43,007 bases of DNA from an uncultured Eubacteriales bacterium (lineage in GTDB: Bacteria > Bacillota > Clostridia > Oscillospirales > Acutalibacteraceae): the NCBI GenBank assembly GCA_934394855.1, contig CAKRRH010000015.1:1-43007 (forward strand). The letters run 5' to 3'. Below, one piece after another: positions 32,679 to 40,991 of this stretch. Under the pieces are notes generated by a model. That model did no database searches, had not been told where the DNA came from, and worked only from the letters and a program-made list of their open reading frames with translations. Each line of letters starts with the position of its first letter. Within the stretch, counting starts at the first letter, position 1. Both the position numbers and the translations under genes were made by a program.

Positions 32679-33359
32679 TTATTTTACAAGCTCGTTAAAT
32701 CGCAAAATATTTTCTTTAAGGTCTGTTCCTTTTTGGAAAATCGACGATGAACCCGCAACGAACATATCCGCACCGCATTCACGCATTTTAGGCGCATTAA
32801 CCCAGCTTACATTGCCGTCGATCTCAAGAACGATGTCTTTTTTTGATTCATCGATCAGTTTTCGAGCCAAGCGAAGTCGGTCAAAGCTTGTCGGAACCAT
32901 CGGTTTTCCCGCAAATCCGGGGTAAACGCTCATCAGCAAAATGCCCGAAAGATGGTCAAAATGCTCGGTGATTGTTTCAACGGGCGTGTCGGGGCTTATT
33001 GCCATGAACGGAACGGCGCCTCGGCGGCTGATCTCATCAAGAACCGAGTCAACATCGTCGCATTCTTCAAAATGCACAGCGACAATGTCGTTTTCTCCGA
33101 TGTCCATGCTGTCAAAATATTGCTGCGGCTCAAACCCCATGATATGAATGTCTCTGATCATTCCGCAGGCATTTTTGAGCGCTCTGACAACATCCGTTCC
33201 AAAGGTGATGTTCGGTACAAATTTATTATCCATAAAATCAACATGGAGATAATTTACTCCGTTTGATTTGAGTATGTTGATGTCTTTTTCAAGGTTCAAA
33301 AGATCGGCGCACATGACCGACGGCGATAAAATTCCGCCGTTTTTAATGTCAATTTTCAA
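32679..33359 (-). CDS. Ribulose-phosphate 3-epimerase-like protein
   Basis: A TIM-barrel epimerase of 226 residues that would interconvert ribulose-5-P and xylulose-5-P. Seen: LSPSVMCADLLNLEKDI, LHVDFMDNKFVPNITFG, VHFEECDD, LMSVYPGFAGKPM and LEIDGNVSW, FVAGSSSIF. The catalytic Asp and metal His positions are kept, but DFMD replaces DVMD and DGNV replaces DGGI, so it is a diverged member, perhaps for another pentulose or allulose phosphate. The start is a TTG at 33359 with GGGAGG upstream. It follows the dehydrogenase gene by 25 bp, and location in a surface polymer cluster suggests it supplies or balances the pentulose phosphate. Confidence 0.88.
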   Translation of the reverse strand: MKIDIKNGGILSPSVMCADLLNLEKDINILKSNGVNYLHVDFMDNKFVPNITFGTDVVRALKNACGMIRDIHIMGFEPQQYFDSMDIGENDIVAVHFEECDDVDSVLDEISRRGAVPFMAISPDTPVETITEHFDHLSGILLMSVYPGFAGKPMVPTSFDRLRLARKLIDESKKDIVLEIDGNVSWVNAPKMRECGADMFVAGSSSIFQKGTDLKENILRFNELVK

Positions 33360-33384
33360 AAATCTACCTCCCAATTTGGCAGCG

Positions 33385-34434
33385 TTACGGTTTTACGATA
33401 ATCTTATGATAGGTTTCGGTCGAATTTTTCATTATGTCAAGACCCTTGTCCATATCTTCAAGTGAAAAACGGTGGGTGATGAGCTTTTCGTTTTGGATTA
33501 TACCCTTGCTCATTGCGTCGATCGCAATTTTCCAATCGTTTTTGGTTGAATTGTCAAAGCTTGAGTTCCAGGTTCCGTACATCACGATCTGTTTGCGAAG
33601 AATCTTCCAATAGGTATCTTTGGGAAGTGTAAAATCGCCTCTCGGATTGCCGACGCAGATGATTTTTCCGCCGGGTGCTACGCTGTTTAAGCAGTTGCAA
33701 AGAGCGTCAACCGCACCGACTGCTTCGATTGCAATGTCAGCGCCGACTCCGCCTGTGAGATCACTCACCCACTGAGCGCTGTCCTCACGCTTGCCGTTGC
33801 AAAAATCATATATTCCGATGCTCTTCAAAAACTCAACATCGGTGTGGTCTGTTCCGACCATCATAACATGAGACGCACCCCATGCCTTTGCCCATTGTGC
33901 GATCAAAAGTCCGATTGTGCCCGGACCGTAAATTACAACCGAATCGCCGACTTCGATCTTTGCCTGTCTGAGTGCATGAAGCGCAACCGACACCGGCTCG
34001 CACATTGCCGCCTGCTCATAGGAAACATTGTCCGGGATCGGCGCTAAGTTCCAAACGGGAACCGCAACATATTCGGCGAAAGCGCCGTCGGTTCTTGAAC
34101 CGAGATAGTTGTAGTGAGCGCAAAGCTCATAGACGCCTTTTTGACAGCTGTTGCATTCTCTGCAGGGAATCAGCGGAAAAACAGCCGCTCTCATTCCGAT
34201 CAGCTTTTTGTCGCGGTCGTCATATGCGTCAACGACCTCACCGGCAAATTCGTGACCGGGGATCGTCGGAAAATGATATGTTCCTGTTGTGAATATTCTC
34301 GGAATATCCGAGCCGCAAATGCCGCAGGCATGAACCTTCAGCAGCACCTCGCCCGACTTGATTTCGGGTACATCGACCGTTTTCATTTCAAGATTGCCCA
34401 CAGAGGTCAATACTCTTGCTCTCATTTTGCTCAT
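33385..34434 (-). CDS. Zinc-dependent polyol-phosphate dehydrogenase (GatD-like MDR)
   Basis: Medium-chain dehydrogenase of 349 residues. Seen: HACGICGSDIPRIF with the catalytic zinc Cys, IPGHEFAGEVV, the structural zinc cluster CRECNSCQKGVYELC, EPVSVALHALRQ, and the NAD-binding loop VVIYGPGTIGLLIAQ. The closest match by eye is galactitol-1-phosphate 5-dehydrogenase. Its setting between a TarI-like cytidylyltransferase and an epimerase suggests it reduces a ketose phosphate such as ribulose-5-P to the polyol phosphate, the role of TarJ, although it is not a TarJ orthologue. I start at ATG 34434 (AGGAAGG about 12 nt upstream). Confidence 0.87.
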   Translation of the reverse strand: MSKMRARVLTSVGNLEMKTVDVPEIKSGEVLLKVHACGICGSDIPRIFTTGTYHFPTIPGHEFAGEVVDAYDDRDKKLIGMRAAVFPLIPCRECNSCQKGVYELCAHYNYLGSRTDGAFAEYVAVPVWNLAPIPDNVSYEQAAMCEPVSVALHALRQAKIEVGDSVVIYGPGTIGLLIAQWAKAWGASHVMMVGTDHTDVEFLKSIGIYDFCNGKREDSAQWVSDLTGGVGADIAIEAVGAVDALCNCLNSVAPGGKIICVGNPRGDFTLPKDTYWKILRKQIVMYGTWNSSFDNSTKNDWKIAIDAMSKGIIQNEKLITHRFSLEDMDKGLDIMKNSTETYHKIIVKP

Positions 34435-34474
34435 TATAATATTTTTCCTTCCTGCGAATATCAAAGTAAAGGGT

Positions 34475-35167
34475 TTATTTTTTATCCATCAAAAGCTCGA
34501 AAGCCTGTAAATCCTCTTTTGTGGTGATTTTGAAGTTGTTTTCGCTGCCCCTGACCAGCTTGATTTTCATTCCGTGGCGATATGCGATTTCACTTGATCC
34601 GGCAGTTGTTGTGATCTCATCGTCAAGAACAAGGTTGTGAATTGAGTAATATTTCCCGAAATTAAACGCTTCGGGTGCTTGTCCCGCAAAAAGCTCGCTT
34701 CGTTTCAGAAGTTTCTCAATCGATTTTCCGTCGCTGCTCTGATAAACGGTATCTTTCACTGTGATGACAGGCATTGCGCCGTCCATTTCATATGCGCCGT
34801 TAATGCAATCGGTGATGATTTGGTCGGAGGTCATCGGACGGGCGGCGTCATGAATTATTACGGCGTCGTCCTGACGGGTGAACACAGCGGCGGCTTTGAG
34901 TCCGTTGTAGATCGAATGCTGACGGGTTTTTCCCGGATCGGCATATGAACGGAATTTTGTAATTTTGCATTTTTCAAGCCACTCCGACACATAATCACGC
35001 CAAGCGGGATCCGCAACGATAACGACAGCGTCGATCATCGGGTGGTTTTGGAATGTTTCAAGGCAATATGCAATAATCGGTTTATCCTTTACTGTCAAAA
35101 ACTGTTTCGGACGGTCAGCGCCGAGTCTGGTGCCGACTCCGCCTGCTAAAATGATGGCAGTATTCAA
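34475..35167 (-). CDS. IspD/TarI-family cytidylyltransferase
   Basis: CTP-dependent cytidylyltransferase of 230 residues. Seen: AIILAGGVGTRLGADRPKQF (CTP-binding loop), VIIHDAARPM, GQAPEAFN, and ENNFKITTKEDL. The family makes CDP-methylerythritol (IspD) or CDP-ribitol (TarI). Downstream genes for a polyol-phosphate dehydrogenase, an epimerase and a CDP-polyol polymerase favour a TarI-like role, giving CDP-ribitol or a related CDP-pentitol. Translation likely begins at TTG 35167 with AAAAGGA about 10 nt upstream. First gene of the operon with a strong promoter. Confidence 0.88.
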   Translation of the reverse strand: MNTAIILAGGVGTRLGADRPKQFLTVKDKPIIAYCLETFQNHPMIDAVVIVADPAWRDYVSEWLEKCKITKFRSYADPGKTRQHSIYNGLKAAAVFTRQDDAVIIHDAARPMTSDQIITDCINGAYEMDGAMPVITVKDTVYQSSDGKSIEKLLKRSELFAGQAPEAFNFGKYYSIHNLVLDDEITTTAGSSEIAYRHGMKIKLVRGSENNFKITTKEDLQAFELLMDKK

Positions 35168-35239
35168 TCGATCAAGTCCTTTTATTTTATTATTTTTTAC
35201 GGATATTCTTTTCAATAACCATATAATTTCTTAAAATAC

Positions 35240-35268
35240 ATTTTACTATAATAGTTGCGGCTTGTCAA
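35240..35268 (-). promoter_or_regulatory. Promoter of the tarI-like operon
   Basis: Minus strand: perfect -35 TTGACA (35268-35263), 17-nt spacer, -10 TAAAAT (35245-35240), about 70 nt before the start at 35167. Confidence 0.78.
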
Positions 35269-35321
35269 GAATCAGAACAGCGGCAAAACGTTGATTTTAC
35301 AAATTACTTCATTTTTTGTTT

Positions 35322-35356
35322 TGCGACATCAATCGACGAGAGTAAAAGTATATACT
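35322..35356 (+). promoter_or_regulatory. Candidate Spo0A-controlled promoter of spoIIGA-sigE
   Basis: TGCGACA (35322-35328) matches 6 of 7 positions of the inverse 0A box TTCGACA, and ATCGACG (35332-35338) matches 5 of 7, exactly 10 bp further on. TATACT (35351-35356) is a plausible -10, with no good -35. In B. subtilis spoIIG also lacks a normally spaced -35 and has tandem 0A boxes there. Assignment is inference. Confidence 0.45.
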
Positions 35357-35381
35357 TAATCTTGCAAACGGAGGGATTGAT

Positions 35382-36245
35382 GTGGTTATATATGCCGATA
35401 TATTGTTTATTGTAAATCTGATTGCCGATTATATGCTCTTGCTCGGCGTTTGTGCGGTAAATCACATCAAACCCAAAGGCATACGGCTGATTTTCGGGGC
35501 GGTAATCGGTGCGCTCGGCTCGTTTTCGCTTATGCTGCCGAGGCTGAATTTCTTTTTGTCGCTGATAATTAAAATTGCGCTTTGCCTTTTGATGAGCGTT
35601 TCGACATTCCCGATAAAATCAATTCGTTCGGTTTTACGCTATGCTTCGTGGATTTTAGGGCTGACCTTTGCCTATTGCGGAATAATGACGCTGATCGTGC
35701 AGATTTTCGCACCCAAAACGCTGATGATCAACAATATGTCGGTGTATGTTGACATATCGCCGCTTCTGCTCATAATTTCAACGGCAGTTTGTTATTTTGC
35801 GATAAAGGTGATCATGTTAGTCGGCGCAAAAATCAAGCCAAAAGAATGTTGCTGTGAAATTGAGATTTTCAATCAAAACAAATGCGTTGCCTGTCGGGCG
35901 TTGCTCGATACCGGGTGCAATCTTCATGACCTATACAGCGGTTCACCCGTGATCGTGCTTGAAAAGCAGCTTGCAATGAGCCTTGTGCCAAAGCAAATCG
36001 ACTTAGGCGTCTTAATCGGCGATAATTCAAATACATATGACAACGCCGCCGACATGAACGGATTTAAGTTGATTCCATACAGCGCAATCGGCGGCAAAGG
36101 GCTGATGAGAGCATTTACCGCAGACAGAGCGGTTATTTCGCAAAAAAACAAAAAAAGCGAGGTGAAACGAGTCACCGTCGCAATTTCGGACGAACTGTTG
36201 AGCGGAGAATATCGCGCGCTCATCGGAGAAGACATTTTACAGTAA
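35382..36245 (+). CDS. spoIIGA: Sigma-E processing peptidase SpoIIGA
   Basis: Membrane aspartic protease of 287 residues that cleaves pro-sigma-E in the mother cell after asymmetric septation. Seen: five N-terminal transmembrane segments (VIYADILFIVNLIADYMLLL onward), then a cytosolic protease domain with RALLDTGCNLHD, catalytic Asp176 in a DTG motif, and PVIVLEK. The initiator is GTG at 35382, 6 nt after GGAGGG. It is followed by sigE at 31 bp, the standard spoIIG operon. Confidence 0.96.
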   Translation: MVIYADILFIVNLIADYMLLLGVCAVNHIKPKGIRLIFGAVIGALGSFSLMLPRLNFFLSLIIKIALCLLMSVSTFPIKSIRSVLRYASWILGLTFAYCGIMTLIVQIFAPKTLMINNMSVYVDISPLLLIISTAVCYFAIKVIMLVGAKIKPKECCCEIEIFNQNKCVACRALLDTGCNLHDLYSGSPVIVLEKQLAMSLVPKQIDLGVLIGDNSNTYDNAADMNGFKLIPYSAIGGKGLMRAFTADRAVISQKNKKSEVKRVTVAISDELLSGEYRALIGEDILQ

Positions 36246-36276
36246 ACAATATATTTCAAAAGGGGATTGTCGGAAG

Positions 36277-36993
36277 ATGAAAGGCTTTGTGTTAAATTTA
36301 CATAGAATTTGGGAGAAAATCAAATCTTTTTTTTGCGACGACGGATTATATTACATAAACGGGCCCGAGCTTTTGCCCGAACCGCTTTCAAACGAGAAAG
36401 AAACAAAGCTGCTTATCATGCTCGAACAGGGCGACAAAAACGCCAAAGACGAGCTGATCGTTCATAATCTGCGTCTGGTTGTTTATATCGCACGAAAATT
36501 TGACGCTGCCGGCGCTAACATTGAGGACCTCATTTCAATCGGTACGATCGGGCTTATCAAAGCGGTAAATACATTTAACCGCAACAAAAACATCAAGCTT
36601 GCGACCTATGCGTCACGGTGCATTGAGAATGAAATATTGATGTATCTCAGAAAAACGAATCCGCTCAAAACCGAGGTCAGCTTTGATGAGCCTCTCAATG
36701 TCGATTGGGACGGCAACGAGCTTTTGCTGTCGGATGTCATGGGAAGCGACTCGGACGAGATTGACCGCGGGCTTGAAATCAAGGACGAACACAACATTGT
36801 AAAACAGCTTGTTGAAAAACTGCCCGAGCGTGAAAAGATGATCATGCAGATGAGATTCGGCTTTGCGGGCAACACGGAGCATACTCAAAAGCAGGTCGCA
36901 GACGCACTCAACATTTCGCAAAGCTATATTTCCCGGCTTGAAAAGAAGATCATCGGGCGTTTGAAAAAGGAAATCGAACGCTCGACAAAATAG
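36277..36993 (+). CDS. sigE: RNA polymerase sporulation sigma factor SigE
   Basis: Mother-cell sigma factor of 238 residues. Seen: an N-terminal pro-sequence with an amphipathic helix (GFVLNLHRIWEKIKSFF) removed by SpoIIGA, region 2 with NLRLVVYIARKF and DLISIGTIGLIKAVNTFN, region 3 remnants, and region 4 with LPEREKMIMQMRFG and the helix-turn-helix TQKQVADALNISQSYISRLE. Length and motif order match B. subtilis SigE. It is convergent with aroK with only 14 bp between stops and no terminator visible. Confidence 0.97.
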   Translation: MKGFVLNLHRIWEKIKSFFCDDGLYYINGPELLPEPLSNEKETKLLIMLEQGDKNAKDELIVHNLRLVVYIARKFDAAGANIEDLISIGTIGLIKAVNTFNRNKNIKLATYASRCIENEILMYLRKTNPLKTEVSFDEPLNVDWDGNELLLSDVMGSDSDEIDRGLEIKDEHNIVKQLVEKLPEREKMIMQMRFGFAGNTEHTQKQVADALNISQSYISRLEKKIIGRLKKEIERSTK

Positions 36994-37007
36994 GTCGGCA
37001 TCATGAA

Positions 37008-37544
37008 TTATTGAATGTCGTTATTTTCGACTTCGGGGTGTTTTTGGCGATATTCATCTATTTTTTCGCAGATCGTTTCAACCGTTGCCTCAATCGCATT
37101 ACTATCGCACTCAACGGTGATGTCGGCATATTTTTCATAAAGCGGAACCCGTTCGTTATACATATCAAGCAGGGTTTTGCCGTCTTTAAGCAAAATTCCT
37201 CGGCTTGCGAGATTTTTGATTCGTGATTTCATACTCTGATAAGAAATCTTCAGATAAATCACAACGCTCTCGTCTTTTAAATGCGCCATTGACTTTGCCG
37301 AATAAACAACGCTGCCGCCTGTTGCAATCACGCAGTTTCGGGTATATAGCGTGACGATTGCGTTTTCTTCGGCTTTTGCAAAATATTCGTCGCCTTTTTT
37401 GTCGATTATCTCCTGGAGCTTCATTCCCTCATTTTCCTGAATCAACAAATCGGTGTCCAAAAACGACTTGCATAATATTTTCGCCGCCAAAATTCCGCAG
37501 GTGCTTTTGCCGCAGCCGGGCATTCCGATTAAAGTTATGTTCAT
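37008..37544 (-). CDS. aroK: Shikimate kinase
   Basis: Cytosolic P-loop kinase of 178 residues for the fifth step of chorismate synthesis. Seen: P-loop GMPGCGKST (7-15), FLDTDLLIQE with the shikimate-binding Asp, IATGGSVVYS (GGG in many orthologues is GGS here), and VIYLKISYQSMKSRIKN...RGILL in the lid region. I start at ATG 37544, with GAGG 10 nt upstream, rather than an ATG 17 codons earlier. No other aro gene is nearby, so it is an isolated member of the pathway. Confidence 0.9.
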   Translation of the reverse strand: MNITLIGMPGCGKSTCGILAAKILCKSFLDTDLLIQENEGMKLQEIIDKKGDEYFAKAEENAIVTLYTRNCVIATGGSVVYSAKSMAHLKDESVVIYLKISYQSMKSRIKNLASRGILLKDGKTLLDMYNERVPLYEKYADITVECDSNAIEATVETICEKIDEYRQKHPEVENNDIQ

Positions 37545-37641
37545 TGTAAAAAACCTCGCAAAAATGTAATTATTTATTATTGTATCATATCTCAATTTAT
37601 AATAATACGATTAAAATTTACAAAATAATTCTCGTAAATTG

Positions 37642-37670
37642 TAGACTTTTTTGATAAATTGGTGTATAAT
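37642..37670 (+). promoter_or_regulatory. Promoter of the PrsA-like lipoprotein
   Basis: -35 TAGACT (37642-37647), 17-nt spacer, perfect -10 TATAAT (37665-37670), about 40 nt before the ATG at 37711. Confidence 0.65.
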
Positions 37671-37710
37671 CAATCGGTAAATACATTTTTTGCGTTGGAG
37701 GATATGCAGA

Positions 37711-38883
37711 ATGAAAAATACAAAAAGAATAATTGCCGCCGTTTTGGCAATCTTGATGTGCTTATCAAGCATGGTGGCGCTTTCGGCGTGCCGTGTTAAG
37801 GACGAAACGATTTTAACCTTCAAAAGCGGAGATCAGACCTATGACATCAAAGCAGGAATCTATCTTTGCAACCTTTTAAGCGCATATAATCAGTTCCGCA
37901 CAGAATATGGCACGGCCGTTGAGAAAGCAAGCAGCACAACAGCGGCTGATGTTGATTATGAAAAGCAGACGCTTGAAAACAAAGACTACACCACATGGAT
38001 CAAAGACAAGACCTATGAGCTTTGCGCACAATATGCTTATACCGAAATGGAGTTTGAGCGCCTCGGTCTTGAGATCACAAGCGAACAGAACGACACCGTC
38101 GAATATTATGCAAGCGCAAACTGGGCAACAGGTTATGATTCGATCTACACCGAAAACGGCGTTTCATACAACACATATAAGCAGTTTTTCCTGAATCAGC
38201 AGTTCAAATTCGGCATGATCTATAACTATTACTATGGCGAATTTACCGCCGATGAGAAAAAAGCCGACAAAAATAAGGGCTCGCTCAGACCGGCTGATTC
38301 GGAGATCAAAGCAGAGCTCAAAAAGAACTATGCCGTTGCCGACACGATCTCGGAATCACTCACAAAAAAAGAGGATAACAGCAGCAATGTAATCAGTCTT
38401 ACCGATGATGAGAAAAAAGCGGCAAAAGCAAAGCTTTTGAAATATGCCGACAGAATCAACAACGGCGAGAGCTTCTCAAAAATCTACATCGAACATAACG
38501 GTTCGGACAAACAGGCGGACACTTCATCAACCTCACAGCCGAAGGATAAATATGCGACTGTTTACGGCGGACCGAATACCTCTAACAATTCGTCATATTT
38601 TGAAGATGTAAACAAGCAGACAGTCGGAAAAGCGGTCGTTTTGGAATTCTCCGATTGCTATATGCTTGTTGTTAAACAGGACATTTTGAAAGACAGCTAT
38701 TATTTTGATTCATATAAAACCGCTGTTGTTCAAATCATGAAATTTGACGGCTTTGAATCGGACTTTGACGCAAAAGCGGCAAAGCTTGAAGCAACAGTTA
38801 AAAATACCGACGCAATCAATTATTATAAACCTCAGAGAGTTAAACTCGAAACTGCAACAGCCGCTGCAACAACAGCCGCATAA
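37711..38883 (+). CDS. Lipoprotein, possibly a degenerate PrsA/SurA-like foldase
   Basis: An exported lipoprotein of 390 residues. Seen: signal peptide ending LSAC (lipid Cys27), a helical segment (LLSAYNQFRTEYGT, then WIKDKTYELCAQYAYTEMEF) like the SurA_N/PrsA chaperone arm, and a later part with LLKYADRINNGESFSKIYIEHNGSD reminiscent of a parvulin-type domain (x-ill-x-GEDFAxLA). The C-terminus is an Ala/Thr tail ending TAAATTAA. The parvulin active site is not clearly kept, so enzymatic isomerase activity is doubtful. GGAGG lies 9 nt before the ATG. It is monocistronic. Confidence 0.72.
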   Translation: MKNTKRIIAAVLAILMCLSSMVALSACRVKDETILTFKSGDQTYDIKAGIYLCNLLSAYNQFRTEYGTAVEKASSTTAADVDYEKQTLENKDYTTWIKDKTYELCAQYAYTEMEFERLGLEITSEQNDTVEYYASANWATGYDSIYTENGVSYNTYKQFFLNQQFKFGMIYNYYYGEFTADEKKADKNKGSLRPADSEIKAELKKNYAVADTISESLTKKEDNSSNVISLTDDEKKAAKAKLLKYADRINNGESFSKIYIEHNGSDKQADTSSTSQPKDKYATVYGGPNTSNNSSYFEDVNKQTVGKAVVLEFSDCYMLVVKQDILKDSYYFDSYKTAVVQIMKFDGFESDFDAKAAKLEATVKNTDAINYYKPQRVKLETATAAATTAA

Positions 38884-38917
38884 AATCGGGGTTTGACCCA
38901 AAACAAAATAGCATTAT

Positions 38918-38966
38918 AAAACGCCCCGAACGGTTAATATCAATTATCGCTCGGGGTGTTTGTGTA
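38918..38966 (+). terminator. Terminator of the PrsA-like gene
   Basis: AAACGCCCCGA (38919-38929) pairs with TCGGGGTGTTT (38951-38961), 11 pairs with one G-U, followed by TGTGT. The next start codon is only 19 bp further, so some read-through into the next gene is possible. Confidence 0.75.
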
Positions 38967-38979
38967 AAAGGAGATTATC

Positions 38980-39861
38980 ATGAATAAAGATATTACGCTT
39001 GTCGTAATGGCGGCAGGAATGGGCAGTCGATTCGGCGGACTCAAACAAATTGAGCCGATCGGCAAACAGGGGGAAATTTTGCTCGATTATTCAATCTATG
39101 ACGCAGTGAAAGCCGGATTTACAAAGGTGGTTTTTGTAATCAAGCACGCCATTGAAAAGGATTTCAAGGCACAAACGGCTAAGCATATTGAAAAAATGGT
39201 TAAAACCGAATATGTTTATCAGGAAACAGATGCACTTCCCAATGGATTTACCTGTCCGCCCGATCGTGAAAAGCCGTGGGGCACGGCTCATGCGGTATTG
39301 ATGTGCAAGGACGTTGTAAAAGAGCCGTTTGCGGTAATAAATGCAGATGATTATTACGGAAAATCGGCGTTTATGCAGATAGCCGACTTTTTGCGTTCAA
39401 ACGACCGTGATTATTGCATGGTCGGCTTCAGACTTTGCAACACTCTGACCGAAAACGGTTCGGTGTCAAGGGGTGTTTGCGAGATTGAAAACGGTGTGTT
39501 GAAGTCGGTTACCGAGCGCACTAAGATCATTGACTGCAAATATAGCGAGGACGACGGAAAAAGCTGGACGCCCATGGCGCCCGATACCGTTGTGTCAATG
39601 AATCTTTGGGGATTCATGCCCGATTTGTTTGACTATGCATCAAACGGTTTTGTGCGTTTTCTCGAAAGTAAGATAAATGTTCCGAAGTCGGAATATTATC
39701 TGCCGTCGGTCGTGTCTGAACTGATTGAAACCGGCAAAAAGCAGGTCAAGGTTTTGGTCGCCGAAGAAAAATGGTACGGTGTGACTTATAAGGAAGATAA
39801 GAAGTGCGTGTCGGACGCTCTTAATAAAATGGCGGACGACGGGCTTTATGACGGGATATAA
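38980..39861 (+). CDS. Sugar-phosphate nucleotidyltransferase family protein
   Basis: Predicted NTP_transferase of 293 residues. Seen: VVMAAGMGSRFGGLKQIEPI, the nucleotide-binding loop, KPWGTAHAVLMCKDVV, and INADDYYG with the metal-binding Asp. Such enzymes make UDP-, CDP- or GDP-activated sugars or polyols; the sugar is not readable here. KVVFVIKHAIEKDF and the C-terminal KWYGVTYKED are typical of a clostridial subgroup. AAGGAG lies before the ATG. A VOC protein gene follows 17 bp later. Confidence 0.85.
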   Translation: MNKDITLVVMAAGMGSRFGGLKQIEPIGKQGEILLDYSIYDAVKAGFTKVVFVIKHAIEKDFKAQTAKHIEKMVKTEYVYQETDALPNGFTCPPDREKPWGTAHAVLMCKDVVKEPFAVINADDYYGKSAFMQIADFLRSNDRDYCMVGFRLCNTLTENGSVSRGVCEIENGVLKSVTERTKIIDCKYSEDDGKSWTPMAPDTVVSMNLWGFMPDLFDYASNGFVRFLESKINVPKSEYYLPSVVSELIETGKKQVKVLVAEEKWYGVTYKEDKKCVSDALNKMADDGLYDGI

Positions 39862-39878
39862 AATCGGAGATCGGTATT

Positions 39879-40262
39879 ATGAAAATCGAACATATTGCGA
39901 TTTATGTCAGCGACCTTGAAAAAACAAGGGATTTTTTCATAAAATATTTCAACGCAAAATCAAACGACGGTTATCATAATCAAACGACCGATTTTCGCTC
40001 ATATTTCTTGTCGTTTGACGGCGGCGCACGGCTTGAGATTATGAACCGCCCGGAGTTATCGTCTAACCAAAACGGCACGCCGAGCGTCGGTTATGCTCAT
40101 GCGGCGTTCAGCGTCGGAAGCAGAGAACGGGTCGATGAGATCACAAATAGGCTGAAAGCCGACGGATATTCGGTAACGAGCGGTCCAAGAACGACCGGCG
40201 ACGGTTATTATGAAAGTTGTGTTGTGTGCATGGACAACATTGCAATTGAAATTACAGAATAA
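39879..40262 (+). CDS. VOC (glyoxalase/bleomycin resistance) family protein
   Basis: A small metalloprotein of 127 residues with one vicinal-oxygen-chelate fold. Seen: KIEHIAIYVSDLEKTRDFF, RLEIMNRPEL, YAHAAFSVGSRERVDEI and a C-terminal NIAIEITE. The His at HIAIYV and the Glu of LEIM and IEIT are at metal-ligand positions. Specific function (lactoylglutathione lyase, fosfomycin or other resistance, epimerase) cannot be assigned. Confidence 0.9.
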   Translation: MKIEHIAIYVSDLEKTRDFFIKYFNAKSNDGYHNQTTDFRSYFLSFDGGARLEIMNRPELSSNQNGTPSVGYAHAAFSVGSRERVDEITNRLKADGYSVTSGPRTTGDGYYESCVVCMDNIAIEITE

Positions 40263-40268
40263 AACCTT

Positions 40269-40297
40269 CCCCCGAATCGGTGCTATCGATTCGGGGG
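40269..40297 (+). terminator. Repeated hairpin, copy 1
   Basis: CCCCCGAATCG (40269-40279), loop GTGCTAT, CGATTCGGGGG (40287-40297), a perfect 11-bp stem 6 nt after the VOC stop. The T-run after it is weak (TTATCTTT). The identical 29-nt sequence, loop included, recurs at 40845-40873. Confidence 0.8.
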
Positions 40298-40356
40298 TTA
40301 TCTTTGGTTGTGAGATTTAAACAAACCACAACAATAAATTTAGTCGATTTTGCATA

Positions 40357-40385
40357 TTTACAATTTTGTGTTATTGTGCTATTAT
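40357..40385 (+). promoter_or_regulatory. Promoter of the small secreted protein
   Basis: -35 TTTACA (40357-40362), 17-nt spacer, -10 TATTAT (40380-40385), about 70 nt before the ATG at 40456. Confidence 0.6.
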
Positions 40386-40455
40386 AAACATAAAGATCAT
40401 TTTGCTTGCGCTCACTTAATATATAATTTTGATAATGAAAATCGGAGGCGGAATT

Positions 40456-40833
40456 ATGAAAAAGAAGGCGATTGTTGCTTTGAGTGCTGCGGTTGTTTTG
40501 GTGATAGCGTCGGTGCTTGGATCAAATTGGCAGCTGTGGGGATACTCAAGATGCACAGAGCCGAATGATTTGGTTGTAAAAAGTGCCGACATTGCAGACG
40601 GACGGGTTCGCATTAGCGGAACAACGCTCAACAGCGCACAAAAATTTCAGGGTTATCGGGTCGAGTATCATGGCGAAACGATGTATGTCGGGTTAAAGTA
40701 TTCGATTTGGTTTGGAAAAAACGGCGATTTTATGATTGACGAAAAAGCGTCCGATGACGATTCTTCAAAAAATATATCTAAAATCGTAATTAAGGGCGCA
40801 AAAAGTGAAAAGCAGATAATGATAAACAAATGA
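40456..40833 (+). CDS. Small secreted or membrane-anchored protein
   Basis: A 125-residue protein that is not recognised by name. Seen: an N-terminal hydrophobic segment (KKKAIVALSAAVVLVIASVLG) acting as signal or anchor, then a compact beta-rich domain with VKSADIADGRVRISGTTLNS, GYRVEYHGETMYVGLKYSIW and KIVIKGAKSEK. The pattern resembles small Firmicute envelope proteins of unknown role. GGAGG lies 7 nt before the ATG. It is flanked by two copies of the same hairpin. Confidence 0.78.
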   Translation: MKKKAIVALSAAVVLVIASVLGSNWQLWGYSRCTEPNDLVVKSADIADGRVRISGTTLNSAQKFQGYRVEYHGETMYVGLKYSIWFGKNGDFMIDEKASDDDSSKNISKIVIKGAKSEKQIMINK

Positions 40834-40844
40834 AAATATGATCT

Positions 40845-40873
40845 CCCCCGAATCGGTGCTATCGATTCGGGGG
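40845..40873 (+). terminator. Repeated hairpin, copy 2
   Basis: Identical over 29 nt, loop included, to the hairpin at 40269-40297. It lies 11 nt after the stop of the small secreted protein and is followed by AGTTTTATGTTT, a moderate T-run. Confidence 0.8.
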
Positions 40874-40991
40874 AGTTTTATGTTTATTTGATATTTCTTA
40901 AACATAACTGCCGACCGTCTTTTTGCATAATAATGTCAAACGAAAATTGTTAAATGTTACCGAATTTTTCATATTTTGATAAAATACACTA

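Noticed and set aside
33385..34434. Direct TarJ assignment of the dehydrogenase
   Set aside because: The N-terminal and zinc motifs match GatD-type enzymes rather than TarJ, so only a functional analogy is proposed.
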